From Pseudovibrio sp. Alg231-02 (GTDB lineage Bacteria; Pseudomonadota; Alphaproteobacteria; Rhizobiales; Stappiaceae): a DNA stretch of 64,000 bases. The notes below the pieces were generated by a model, which saw only the letters and a list, made by a program, of their open reading frames with translations, made no database searches and had not been told where the DNA came from. Below, in pieces: positions 25,221-33,118 of this stretch. A program made the position numbers and the translations under genes. Each line of letters starts with the position of its first letter. Positions within the stretch are counted from its first letter, which is position 1. Where the stretch lies: the NCBI RefSeq assembly GCF_900143565.1, contig NZ_FREX01000006.1, forward strand, positions 1,753 through 65,752. Direction: 5' to 3'.

Positions 25221-26095
25221 GTTTACCCTTTTCCTATGATGAATTCACAGGTCGAAACATCGGTTTCCTTACCCCTGATCAGCAAGAGAAATTAGCTAAT
25301 GCAACCGTTTTTGTTTGCGGTACAGGAGGTATGGGCGGGGCCTGCATCATGTCGCTGGTTCGGGCCGGGGTTGGCAGGCTTATCATTGCTGATCTGGATG
25401 GTTTTGAAGTTTCCAACCTGAACAGGCAGCTGTTTGCAACGCTGGATACCATTGACCAGCACAAGGCCGAGGCAACCAAAGAAGCCTGTCTGAAGATCAA
25501 TCCACAGGTCAGGGTCGATATCCATCGCGAAGATTGGCCAGAGCATATCGATAGTATCATGCACAGTTGTGATGTGGCTGTTAATGGTTGTGATGATCTC
25601 GGCGGCTCGCTCCTACTTTATCGAAGTGCTCGCAACCACGGCAAAACCGTGATTGATGCTTATGCGTCCCCGCTGCCTTCTGTTTATGTCACAGCACCCA
25701 AAGACCCGATGCCGGAAGAGCGGTTGGACTATCCAACCATTGGGACTGACTGGAATGACTTGACTGATGAGCAGCGAACCCTGTCTTTTCTGCGAGAGGC
25801 AGAGCATATTGTTTTGCACTCTTCTTCCCGCAACTATGTTGATGTGAAAATGGCTGGCGAAGTTGCTTCCGGCAAACGCAGCCGCATGTCGTTTGCTCCT
25901 ATGGTTATTACCACTGGCATGCTGATGAGCTACGAGGTCTTCGCTGTGCTTTTGGGACAGGTCAGTTCAACGGGTTGCAGAGGTTATTTTTTCAATCCTT
26001 ACAGGGCACGTGTTGAGCATCCAAAACCCATTTGGCAAACCATATTCCTTAGGCCTTTAGTCCGCCGTTTCCTAACAAAGATGCAGGGGACCTAA
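25217..26095 (+). CDS. ThiF/MoeB-family E1-like adenylating enzyme, 292 aa
   Basis: A Rossmann ATP-binding start VFVCGTGGMGGACIMSLVRAGVGRLIIADLDGFEVSNLNRQ, with the D-x3-x2-NLNRQ signature of ThiF/MoeB/E1 enzymes, and a later NGCDDLGGSLLLYRSA region. The CxxC zinc pairs of MoeB and ThiF are not present and there is no obvious catalytic Cys, so it may adenylate a carboxyl group without making a thioester. It overlaps the upstream gene by ATGA and ends one base before the membrane-protein gene. ThiF domains joined to nitroreductase domains are known in single proteins such as mycobacterial Rv1355c; here they are separate genes of one operon. The substrate is unknown. Confidence 0.8.
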   Translation: MSLPFSYDEFTGRNIGFLTPDQQEKLANATVFVCGTGGMGGACIMSLVRAGVGRLIIADLDGFEVSNLNRQLFATLDTIDQHKAEATKEACLKINPQVRVDIHREDWPEHIDSIMHSCDVAVNGCDDLGGSLLLYRSARNHGKTVIDAYASPLPSVYVTAPKDPMPEERLDYPTIGTDWNDLTDEQRTLSFLREAEHIVLHSSSRNYVDVKMAGEVASGKRSRMSFAPMVITTGMLMSYEVFAVLLGQVSSTGCRGYFFNPYRARVEHPKPIWQTIFLRPLVRRFLTKMQGT

Positions 26096-26096
26096 C

Positions 26097-27305
26097 ATGC
26101 CTCCGGCCAACCTTCTCGTCGACAGCGTGATATCGATCTCTGCCTTTTTCGGGGCATTTGTGGTGATCATCGTATTGAAACCGCGTGGTGCCCAGGACTA
26201 TCTTGTGAGCCGTTTTTTGTTTGTGCTCTATCTGGTTGCCGGACTCATGCTTGTGCGTACAATCGACTGGTATACGGGGAGTGCTTTTTTCAAAGTTGCA
26301 ACACTGATTTTGGCGAGCCTTATTCCATTAAGTATCTTGCTACTTACAGAAGCTCTGTTGCGGCGACACGCACCTCTCTGGAGCAAATGGGTGACAGCTT
26401 CAGGGACTGCCCTATTGCTCATTCTCTCAGTTTTTTCGCAGACATTTGTTGGGCCTGTGTCCACTATTGCACTGTTCACGTTTCAGGCTTATGCGTTTGG
26501 CCTTGCTGCTTATCTCATTGTAACGCGTGACAAAGCTTCTTTAACGGCAGAAGAAAACAAGACCATCTCGCGCTTTGCTTTGGCTTTGGTTCTTATCCTT
26601 CCTTTGCTGATAACGGACTTCCCCCAGCTAAGTTCGCTGTTTCCTGCAAGGCTTGCGGGCATCGCTGTGCTTTTCAGCTGTTGGTTGGTCATGAATTTAA
26701 GACGGTCACAGTTCATCCGTTGTGATGCAGTGATCACCTTCGGGGTGACTTTAGCAATAACGTTCGGCGTCACTTGGTGTCTCGGTCAGGTGCTTCCACT
26801 TGATGCAAGAACACAGATGCAAGTGGCAAGCATGCTACTTGCCTTCCTGATGCTCTTTACCCTGTTGCTGGAAGCATACTGGTCGTGGACAAATAAGCGA
26901 AACCATGGGTTATTGCATCATGTGGTTGGAGGTTCGATCGCGAGCCTGGACAGCTTTTTGCGTTTCAAGCAGGACAATTCTCTATTGGGAAATGCCTTGG
27001 TATTGCAGCCGTCAGACCTTGGTGACTTCGATCTGGATTTTCTACGGGAGCTGTTTAGCAATAGCCCAGTCTTACGCAGGCCGGATAACACAACTGATGC
27101 CGAGCTGTCAGAGCGGGCCAAAGAACAGATGGACTGGCTCTTCAAGAAGTACGACGCCACCCATATCCTGCTGGTTGGAGAGAACCCATTGCGGTTGCTT
27201 GCTCTAAGCCTGCCTCAGATTACCAATTCTTCGGGTGGAGAGTTGGAGTTTGAGGTGTTCCAGCGAACGGCCTACCTGATTTCTCAAAGTGAAAATGTGA
27301 AATGA
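26097..27305 (+). CDS. Polytopic membrane protein with cytoplasmic C-terminal domain, 402 aa
   Basis: Residues 1-265 hold about eight hydrophobic helices (for example VISISAFFGAFVVIIVL, VATLILASLIPLSILLL, ALALVLILPLLITDFP, MLLAFLMLFTLLLEAYW). They are followed by a ~135-residue soluble part (HHVVGGSIASLDSFLRF... KKYDATHILLVGENPLRLLALSLPQI). The layout recalls membrane sensor proteins with an N-terminal multi-helix input, but no kinase or cyclase motif is seen. The next gene overlaps by ATGA. It may anchor the soluble enzymes of the operon at the membrane or export their product; this is inference. Confidence 0.75.
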   Translation: MPPANLLVDSVISISAFFGAFVVIIVLKPRGAQDYLVSRFLFVLYLVAGLMLVRTIDWYTGSAFFKVATLILASLIPLSILLLTEALLRRHAPLWSKWVTASGTALLLILSVFSQTFVGPVSTIALFTFQAYAFGLAAYLIVTRDKASLTAEENKTISRFALALVLILPLLITDFPQLSSLFPARLAGIAVLFSCWLVMNLRRSQFIRCDAVITFGVTLAITFGVTWCLGQVLPLDARTQMQVASMLLAFLMLFTLLLEAYWSWTNKRNHGLLHHVVGGSIASLDSFLRFKQDNSLLGNALVLQPSDLGDFDLDFLRELFSNSPVLRRPDNTTDAELSERAKEQMDWLFKKYDATHILLVGENPLRLLALSLPQITNSSGGELEFEVFQRTAYLISQSENVK

Positions 27306-28411
27306 TAGAGATTGTTGAGCGTAATCTGCGCTCGTTTTACGAAGTTCCCTTTAATGCGTATGCCGCTTGCAATCCCTACGTCTCACCTATGAAGAGCGAT
27401 ATCCATCGCTTTCTGTCAGTAGACCAAAACCCGCTGTTCGAAAGCGAGAATGATTTCACGTTTTTCACAGCGATTAAAGATGGGCAGCCCATAGGCCGGA
27501 TTACAGCGCATATCCACCGTGCCTCGCACGCTCTGCACGATCCTGATTTGGCCTATTTCGGCTTTTTCGATACGGTCAATGACAGCGATATCGCAGATCA
27601 GTTGCTTTTCAGAGCAGAAAATTGGGCCCGCGGCAGGGGCTTAAAGCGTATTTGTGGCAACTTTAATCTGACAGCCATGCAGCAGATTGGCGTGCAAACA
27701 CAAGGTTTTGGTAACGCTCCTTACACTGACATGATCTGCGGTCCCTCTTATCTCCCAGATTTGCTTGAGGAAAACGGATATAATCGCACCTTTCCCATGA
27801 GTACGTTTGAGCTCGACCTCACTGCCATTGAGGAGGCCCAAATGGGAAGTGCCGAAAAGCAGCAGGCGTTATTGGAGCAAGGTTTTCAGTTTGTCCCGAT
27901 AACACGTCGCCATCTGACAGAGCGGCTGGAAGAGGCGCGGCAGATACTAAATGAGAGCTTTGCCGATAACCCGATGTTCGTGCCGGTAACAGCAGAAGAG
28001 TTTCAGTTTCAGGCCAAAGAGATGAAGTGGATTATTGATCCAAGAATTTCCTGCTTGCTGCATTACAAGGGCGCGCTTGCAGGTGTTGTGATTGCTATTC
28101 CTGACCTTAATCCGTTCCTAAAAGATACAAAGTCGCGATTTGGCTGGTCTACACCGTGGCATTTTCTCATGCATCGGATGAAGCGTAAGCGCGCTATCGT
28201 TATCTTGCAGGGCGTCCTTCCCCGTTTTCAAAGCATGGGCGTAAACCCGATGATGCTGGCGCATGTCATGACGCAAATGAAACGGGCAGGGTATGAGCGT
28301 GCCGGCGGCACATGGATCTCAGAAAGCAATCATGCCAGTTTGCGACAGGTGGAAAAAGCTGGTGGGCAGCCACTTCACGGTCTGCACCTGTTTCAGAAAG
28401 AGCTGATTTAG
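27302..28411 (+). CDS. GNAT-superfamily-like protein, 369 aa
   Basis: Two GNAT-like segments can be seen. The N-terminal half has FFTAIKDGQPIGRITAHIHRA, FGFFDTVNDSDIADQLLFRAENWARGRGLKRICG and then NLTAMQQIGVQTQGF. The C-terminal half has CLLHYKGALAGVVIAIPDLN and VLPRFQSMGVNPMMLAHVMTQMKRAGYERAGGTWISESNHASLRQVEKAGG, the last being typical of the GNAT helix and final strands (ExNxxxxxxxEKxGG). It starts within the stop of the membrane-protein gene (ATGA) and its stop directly abuts the nitroreductase ATG. Probably an acyl- or aminoacyl-transferase; donor and acceptor are unknown. Confidence 0.65.
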   Translation: MIEIVERNLRSFYEVPFNAYAACNPYVSPMKSDIHRFLSVDQNPLFESENDFTFFTAIKDGQPIGRITAHIHRASHALHDPDLAYFGFFDTVNDSDIADQLLFRAENWARGRGLKRICGNFNLTAMQQIGVQTQGFGNAPYTDMICGPSYLPDLLEENGYNRTFPMSTFELDLTAIEEAQMGSAEKQQALLEQGFQFVPITRRHLTERLEEARQILNESFADNPMFVPVTAEEFQFQAKEMKWIIDPRISCLLHYKGALAGVVIAIPDLNPFLKDTKSRFGWSTPWHFLMHRMKRKRAIVILQGVLPRFQSMGVNPMMLAHVMTQMKRAGYERAGGTWISESNHASLRQVEKAGGQPLHGLHLFQKELI

Positions 28412-29425
28412 ATGGAACATATTCTCACCGCAGATCAGTTCAAGGAGCTGGTTCTACAAGCAAACCTCGCACCTTCCGTTCATAACGTGCAGCCCGCCCG
28501 CTGGCGGCGTGCTCCCGGAGGTCGCATTGAAGTCATCGCTGATCTCACGCGTGCACTCCCTGCGGCTGACCCGCATAATCAGGATGTTGCGCTGTCTTGC
28601 GGCTGCGCCATTGAAGGTATGTTGATAGCGCTTTCTGCAATCGGCTTAGCTGGATGCGTTGAGAATATGGCCAATCTCTCCGCAGAACGTGGTGACCTAG
28701 CTCCTGTGGTGGCGACAATCAAAATAGTGCAGGGCGGGCGTGACTCATTATATCCTTTTATGGCGCAGCGCTACACATGGCGTAGTGCGTTTCAACCCTC
28801 ACAACCCACTGAGTTGGACGCCTTGCAAAGCTGGGACCACAGGGTATCAGACGCAACTGTAACCACGGACCCGAGCGCAATTGCTATGCTTTCAGTTCTG
28901 AATGATAAGGCCAGCCTGCGCTTCATGAGTGAGCCGCGGTATCGTGCCGAGCTGGTCAGCTGGATGCGTTTGCAGAAGCGTCATTCTCGGTATGCGCTGG
29001 ATGGAATGAACCTTGAAGCCCTGCATATGAGCGTGTTTGAGGGGATTGGCGCTGGGCTGGTGCTAAGCCCTTCTGTCTTCCCGTTTCTGCGTCGCCTTGG
29101 GCTTGCTTCAGGCATTGTGAGCGAAGACAAGAAAACTACTAGCGTCAGCGCCATTGCTCTTTTTCACCGGCCGAGAGAAGAAAACCGCATAGTCTCAGGG
29201 CGTGCGTTTTATCGGTTCTGGTTGAAGATAACCGAGTTGGGCTTTACGGGTTGGCCCATGGCAGCGCTTGCGGATGATGAGGCCACCAATCAAACCTGCT
29301 GCAAACACTTTGGCATTCCTGAGGATCACCAGTTCATCAATGCAATGCGATTAGGCAAGGTCTTTGAGCAACCACAGGTTCGGGCTCGCATTCCGGCAGA
29401 GCACCTCATATGGGAGAGCGAGTAA
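28412..29425 (+). CDS. Nitroreductase-family (Acg-like) flavoprotein, 337 aa
   Basis: The N-terminal LVLQANLAPSVHNVQPARWR is the FMN-binding start of nitroreductase-fold proteins of the Acg/ThiF-linked branch (APSxHNxQPxxW), followed by SCGCAIEGMLIALSAIGLAG in the usual position. The protein is longer than simple nitroreductases, consistent with a fold with two half domains. It would catalyse an FMN-dependent redox step. It follows the GNAT-like gene without a gap and closes the five-gene operon. The pairing with a ThiF enzyme mirrors natural ThiF-nitroreductase fusions. Confidence 0.75.
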   Translation: MEHILTADQFKELVLQANLAPSVHNVQPARWRRAPGGRIEVIADLTRALPAADPHNQDVALSCGCAIEGMLIALSAIGLAGCVENMANLSAERGDLAPVVATIKIVQGGRDSLYPFMAQRYTWRSAFQPSQPTELDALQSWDHRVSDATVTTDPSAIAMLSVLNDKASLRFMSEPRYRAELVSWMRLQKRHSRYALDGMNLEALHMSVFEGIGAGLVLSPSVFPFLRRLGLASGIVSEDKKTTSVSAIALFHRPREENRIVSGRAFYRFWLKITELGFTGWPMAALADDEATNQTCCKHFGIPEDHQFINAMRLGKVFEQPQVRARIPAEHLIWESE

Positions 29426-29476
29426 GATAGGAGCCTCTTTGCAGATTGCCCCTGTCTTACTCTGCTAAGTGAATGC

Positions 29477-29773
29477 TTATTCTGCGATAGCGCTGCCGCC
29501 ATCCGGGCGATTGATATCGAGCAACAGCTTTTCAGTCTTCGCATCTTCTACTTTGCGGATAAGCCGCTTGGCTTCAGCATTGTCACGCAGTGTTTTGGTC
29601 AGATTAACTGTGGTCTGCAGCAGCATCACCAAACCCATAGCAAGGTAGGCTTTGACCCAGATATCAATCTCAGAAAAGATGATACCCGCAGCTGTCATGC
29701 CCAAGGCGACTGCAAAGCTGAAGTAAGAAAAATTGATCCACATTGGAGTATGTTGATTGAAATTCTCGTTCAT
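29477..29773 (-). CDS. YiaA/YiaB-family inner-membrane protein, 98 aa
   Basis: Two transmembrane helices (WINFSYFSFAVALGMTAAGIIF and VKAYLAMGLVMLLQTTVNLTKTLRDN) match the YiaAB two-helix domain, followed by a charged cytoplasmic tail. It lies 45 bp downstream of the PspA-like gene in the same direction, so the two are probably one operon that responds to membrane stress. It is convergent with the nitroreductase operon. The role is not known in detail for the family. Confidence 0.8.
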   Translation of the reverse strand: MNENFNQHTPMWINFSYFSFAVALGMTAAGIIFSEIDIWVKAYLAMGLVMLLQTTVNLTKTLRDNAEAKRLIRKVEDAKTEKLLLDINRPDGGSAIAE

Positions 29774-29818
29774 GATTATTTTCCTGAATAGTGTTAAAGT
29801 AAATAAAGGCGGGACAGA

Positions 29819-30508
29819 TTAAATATCTGTCTGCTTGGTTCTGGCGCGCAGGCGCTCCAATACATCCTGACCTGAGGTTTTCAAAGCAACGCCACATCCC
29901 GCAGCCGCAAGTTTCTCGGTGACATATTCCGGGCTACCTTTTTCTTCCAGGTCCTTCATCGCTTTTAGTGTGTGGTCTACATGGGATTGCCGCTCTTGCA
30001 GGCGTTTCAGCGTGGCAGTTGCATCAACCAGACTGGATGTATCGCCCTCTGGCAGCTTGTGATGCAGCTTTTGTGCGCTGTCTTTAACCTGTGCAATGCG
30101 CTGGCCTTGCTGAAGGGTGCGAAGCTGAGCCTCGGCAGCATGTAATTGCTTGCGCAGGTCCTTGATCTGCTGATCAAATTCACCAAGCAGATCATGAGAC
30201 TGCTTCTTCTCATCCTCCAGAATGGCGATGCTTTCTGCACCTTCCTGAGCCAGTGTATCCTTGCCCTTTTCAAGAGCCGTTACCACCCGTTCTTCCAGAC
30301 CGCCAATCTTACTGGCGAGGCCTTGATGGCGTTTGCTTTCCGTATTCGCCTGTGCCATCGCCAGTGCCAGCGCTTTACGCATGGTCTCAACTTCCGTTAC
30401 CGCCTCTTTAATCTGCTGGCGCAAAAGCAAAAGCGCGTGCTGGTCCATAAAGTCTTCACTGCGCTTGTTAGCTGAGCCACGGATTAATGTCATAACTTGC
30501 TTGAACAT
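29819..30508 (-). CDS. PspA/IM30-family membrane-stress protein, 229 aa
   Basis: A long coiled-coil protein (residues ~30-170, for example RQQIKEAVTEVETMRKALALAMAQANTESKRHQ and EFDQQIKDLRKQLHAAEAQLRTL) with the FKQVMTLIRGSANKRSEDFMD start of PspA-like proteins, which polymerise on damaged inner membranes. The ATG at 30,508 has GGAGAGG upstream; the frame to 30,532 lacks one. It shares a promoter region with the divergent TetR gene. That region holds three TGAAC-N3-GTTCA operators, two of them within 65 bp of this start, so it is probably repressed by TetR. The YiaAB gene follows. Confidence 0.82.
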   Translation of the reverse strand: MFKQVMTLIRGSANKRSEDFMDQHALLLLRQQIKEAVTEVETMRKALALAMAQANTESKRHQGLASKIGGLEERVVTALEKGKDTLAQEGAESIAILEDEKKQSHDLLGEFDQQIKDLRKQLHAAEAQLRTLQQGQRIAQVKDSAQKLHHKLPEGDTSSLVDATATLKRLQERQSHVDHTLKAMKDLEEKGSPEYVTEKLAAAGCGVALKTSGQDVLERLRARTKQTDI

Positions 30509-30525
30509 TTCGCCTCTCCGTAATA

Positions 30526-30594
30526 TGAACATTGTTCATGATTTGAAAATACACGAAAATGAACGTTGTTCAAGTAAAAAATGAACGCTGTTCA
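30526..30594. promoter_or_regulatory. Three tandem palindromic operators (TGAACNNTGTTCA)
   Basis: TGAACATTGTTCA (30,526-30,538), TGAACGTTGTTCA (30,560-30,572) and TGAACGCTGTTCA (30,582-30,594) all follow the inverted repeat TGAAC-N3-GTTCA. They fill the gap between the divergent pspA-like and tetR genes; the third ends 18 bp before the TetR start. Size, symmetry and position are those of TetR-family operators. Confidence 0.8.
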
Positions 30595-30611
30595 AAAAGT
30601 GAGAGGTTGGC

Positions 30612-31211
30612 ATGATAGGAAAGCGGGAAGCCAAGAAAGCAGCCATGAGAGAGAAGCTGCTTTCAATCACGCGCCAGCACGTGGTTCAGCATGGCCTGGC
30701 CAATATTCGTGCGCGCGATATTACCGCAGAAGCTGGTTGTGCACTCGGCTCTCTTTATACTGCATTCGATGATCTGGACGACTTGATTATTCAGGTAAAC
30801 TCACAAACATTACAAGAGCTTGGCGAGCGGATAACGCAAAGCGTTCAAGCAAAGGACACTCCTGCTGATGTACTTGTCACCGCCGCAGTTGCCTATATGG
30901 AATTCGCCTACGAGAACAGAAATCTCTGGGAAGCTTTGTTCGACCATAAAATGAAGGAAGGCATACCAGTTCCAGAATGGCATTTACAGGAGCATCTGGT
31001 GCTCTTCAAGAACATTGCTGAGCCCCTTGGAGTATTGCGTTCTGACTTGCCCCCGGAGGAACTTGCCACGCAGGCTAAGACTTTATTTGCGGCAATCCAT
31101 GGGAATGTTCTGCTTAGCGTGCAGGGCCGGTTCATTGCCGTTGAGAAAGAGGCCCTCAAACTCCAGATTGTGAATCTGACGCAGATAATTATTAAGGGCA
31201 TGACAAGATAG
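30612..31211 (+). CDS. TetR-family transcriptional repressor, 199 aa
   Basis: An N-terminal TetR helix-turn-helix (LLSITRQHVVQHGLANIRARDITAEAGCALGSLYTAFDDLDDLIIQVNSQTLQEL) and a C-terminal ligand domain of the WHG type (NLWEALFDHKMKEGIPVPEWHL). The ATG has a GAGAGG ribosome site. It is divergent from the PspA/YiaAB pair with three matching palindromes between them, so it most likely represses both itself and that pair until a ligand binds. The ligand is unknown. Confidence 0.88.
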   Translation: MIGKREAKKAAMREKLLSITRQHVVQHGLANIRARDITAEAGCALGSLYTAFDDLDDLIIQVNSQTLQELGERITQSVQAKDTPADVLVTAAVAYMEFAYENRNLWEALFDHKMKEGIPVPEWHLQEHLVLFKNIAEPLGVLRSDLPPEELATQAKTLFAAIHGNVLLSVQGRFIAVEKEALKLQIVNLTQIIIKGMTR

Positions 31212-31406
31212 AGTCTGGATCGTGAATTGGAAGATACCCAAATACCTACGTCAACACCACGTCAACCGCTGTATTCATTTTGAGCTGTACATGACATCGT
31301 TTTATATTGTTCGGCGTCGTTGAAAGTCGCAAGAGTTGCTAAGCTGTTTCAGAAACTTGCTATCTAACCTATTGATATTATTAAATAGTAGATTTTACTA
31401 AATTAG

Positions 31407-31454
31407 AGGCTCATAACCTGAAGGTCGTAGGTTCAAATCCTACCCCCGCAACCA
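31407..31454 (+). tRNA. 3' half of initiator tRNA-fMet, likely attachment-site scar
   Basis: Starting inside the anticodon stem, the sequence reads AGG-CTCATAA-CCT (CAT anticodon), variable region, T-arm GTAGG-TTCAAAT-CCTAC, then CCCCGCA-A-CCA. The A at position 72 is the initiator-specific C1-A72 mismatch base. The 5' half (acceptor strand, D-arm) is missing; upstream bases are unrelated AT-rich DNA. The tRNA's terminator is still present. Integrative elements using tRNA 3' ends leave this kind of duplication, so the sequence to the left is probably island DNA. It is not a functional tRNA. Confidence 0.82.
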
Positions 31455-31460
31455 AAGATT

Positions 31461-31491
31461 AAAACCCGTTATCAATTCGATGACGGGTTTT
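31461..31491 (+). terminator. Rho-independent terminator after tRNA-fMet half
   Basis: AAAACCCGT and ACGGGTTTT pair around a loop that can also form ATC/GAT, followed by TTTTGTTG. It directly follows the CCA end, as expected for a tRNA gene terminator left in place. Confidence 0.75.
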
Positions 31492-31535
31492 TTGTTGTCT
31501 AAATTTTGAAGCACGACAACTCCGATTACCGCACC

Positions 31536-31853
31536 CTAGCCCTCAGCTTTAAATGACTTGTCGCTATAGATGAAGCGGGGGCCGCGGCCGTAGCTGGAGG
31601 CGGCGTCGCCGGCGTTGTAGAGCTCGCATTTGTCCAGAGACAGGCAGCCGCACCCCATACAGCCTTCCAGCTGCGCTCTCAGGTTCTCCATGCGTGCAAT
31701 GCGCTCATTCAGATGAACTTTGAATTGCTGGCTTAAGCGTTGCCACTCTGCTTTGTTTGGCGCACGGTCTGGAAGAAGTGTCCCGAGTTTACTACATCTG
31801 CCGTGACTTAGTTTGATAGGTAAGAAAGGTCGGAGTTTAACATCTTCAAGCAC
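31536..31853 (-). pseudogene. soxR: SoxR C-terminal fragment
   Basis: The part from about residue 25 onward is clearly SoxR: LGTLLPDRAPNKAEWQRLSQQFKVHLNERIARMENLRAQLEGCMGCGCLSLDKCELYNAGD, including the four-cysteine [2Fe-2S] motif C-x2-C-x-C-x5-C. The MerR-type DNA-binding domain that should precede it is missing; the first ~22 residues of the frame are unrelated. Without it the protein could not act as the redox-sensing activator. The break lies between this remnant and nnrS, close to the island edge, suggesting loss by rearrangement. Confidence 0.8.
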
Positions 31854-31868
31854 AGGGGCAACTCCCCC

Positions 31869-33062
31869 TCACTTCTTCCCCCATGCCAGCAGTGGTCCGA
31901 AGGTTACCACGTAGACCACGAATGCCAGGATCCATGCTAGCGCTGACACATCGTAAAGCCTTGTTGCGAGGTCTGGGAATAGGCCTGCGGAGAAGCGGAG
32001 GAGGACTGATGTGGCCATTGCGCAGTAGAGGAAGGTGGCACCGCGGCTTGCTTTTAGCTCCTGACCAGTATGGCCGAGGGTTGCGCGGGTCATGACGGCC
32101 AAGGTCATCATACCCAAAACACCAGCCATAAGCAGGTGTTGGGCTCCGGTGATGTCCAGCAGGTCTGGCAGTAGGATGGCAAAGCCAAGTGCAAGCAGAC
32201 CCAGCGGCATAAACAGATAGCTTGTATGCAGCACCAGAACCAGAGGTTCTTTGAAAGTATACTGCCCTTTCCAGCGAACCAGACGTGCAAAGTGCAGCGC
32301 TCCGGCAACGAGAAGTACCACACCTGCCAGCCAATGATCTTGCAGCGCAGTCCAGACAAGCAGTGCGATCAGGAGGGCAAGCAGTGAGATCTTGTCGAAC
32401 ACCTGCATTGGGCTCGCTGGCAAGTTCTTGCTGCCTTGCTTCACCAGCCAGTTACGGGTGAAGGAGGGAATAATCCGGCCACCGATCAGGCCAACCATCA
32501 GAACCATGGTGGAGATACCCAGACGCATACCATAGCCCTGCGCTGCGTACCCATCGCTCCAGGCTTCCCAATGGAACAACAGATTGGATGCAATGAGCAC
32601 GCCCAGCAAACCCAGCACGATCAGATTACGCCAGTTTTTGCCTGCCATAATTTCACGCAGACACGCAATGGCCAGCACCAATGGCATTGCAACATCAAGC
32701 GCGGCAACAACGCCTGCAGGAAGATAAGCGCCGAACAGGATCGCGGCACGGCCAATCACCCAAAGGCTGAACAGGACTATGAGTGGCCTGCCCACAATAG
32801 GCATACGCCCGGTCCAGTTGGGAATAGCGGTCAGCAAGAACCCTGCAACAACGGCACTTAGATAGCCGAAAAGGAACTCATGAGCGTGCCACGAGACAGG
32901 ATCAAACGCAATCGGCAGCTCGATGTGCCCGGAAACGAGTGGTATCCAGAGCAGCATAAGCACGATTGCCCAGACTGCGCTGGCGAGGAAGAACGGCCTG
33001 AACCCATAACTGAATAGTACAGGGCCTTGCCAGGATCTGACTTGTTCCATAGTGGTCGACAT
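31869..33062 (-). CDS. nnrS: NnrS-family membrane protein, 397 aa
   Basis: A polytopic membrane protein with about 12 hydrophobic helices and the NnrS-type signatures LFSYGFRPFFLASAVWA, HAHEFLFGYLSAVVAGFLLTAIPNWTGR and TRATLGHTGQELKAS. NnrS is a haem- and copper-containing membrane protein that helps cells resist nitric oxide and sits in nitrite/NO-reduction regulons. The ATG at 33,062 is chosen as the most family-like start (MSTTMEQVRSW); the upstream frame to 33,101 is not supported. An FNR/NNR-type box (33,262-33,275) lies about 200 bp upstream. It is in line with the nir genes. Confidence 0.88.
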   Translation of the reverse strand: MSTTMEQVRSWQGPVLFSYGFRPFFLASAVWAIVLMLLWIPLVSGHIELPIAFDPVSWHAHEFLFGYLSAVVAGFLLTAIPNWTGRMPIVGRPLIVLFSLWVIGRAAILFGAYLPAGVVAALDVAMPLVLAIACLREIMAGKNWRNLIVLGLLGVLIASNLLFHWEAWSDGYAAQGYGMRLGISTMVLMVGLIGGRIIPSFTRNWLVKQGSKNLPASPMQVFDKISLLALLIALLVWTALQDHWLAGVVLLVAGALHFARLVRWKGQYTFKEPLVLVLHTSYLFMPLGLLALGFAILLPDLLDITGAQHLLMAGVLGMMTLAVMTRATLGHTGQELKASRGATFLYCAMATSVLLRFSAGLFPDLATRLYDVSALAWILAFVVYVVTFGPLLAWGKK

Positions 33063-33118
33063 GAGGCGCTCTTTTGGCTTTATTGATGCGCGCGTGCACA
33101 TTCAGTGATCGATGCGTT

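Larger units (their letters stand above)
31212..31535. other. Gene-free island edge
   Basis: AT-rich DNA without a gene up to 31,406, then the tRNA-fMet half (31,407-31,454) and its terminator (31,461-31,491). No second integrase lies here. Confidence 0.6.

Noticed and set aside
31407-31454. A functional tRNA gene
   Set aside because: Only the 3' half is present; acceptor 5' strand and D-arm are missing, so it is treated as an attachment scar.
31536-31853. An intact small iron-sulfur protein
   Set aside because: The sequence is the C-terminal part of SoxR, which normally follows a DNA-binding domain; the first residues of the frame are unrelated.
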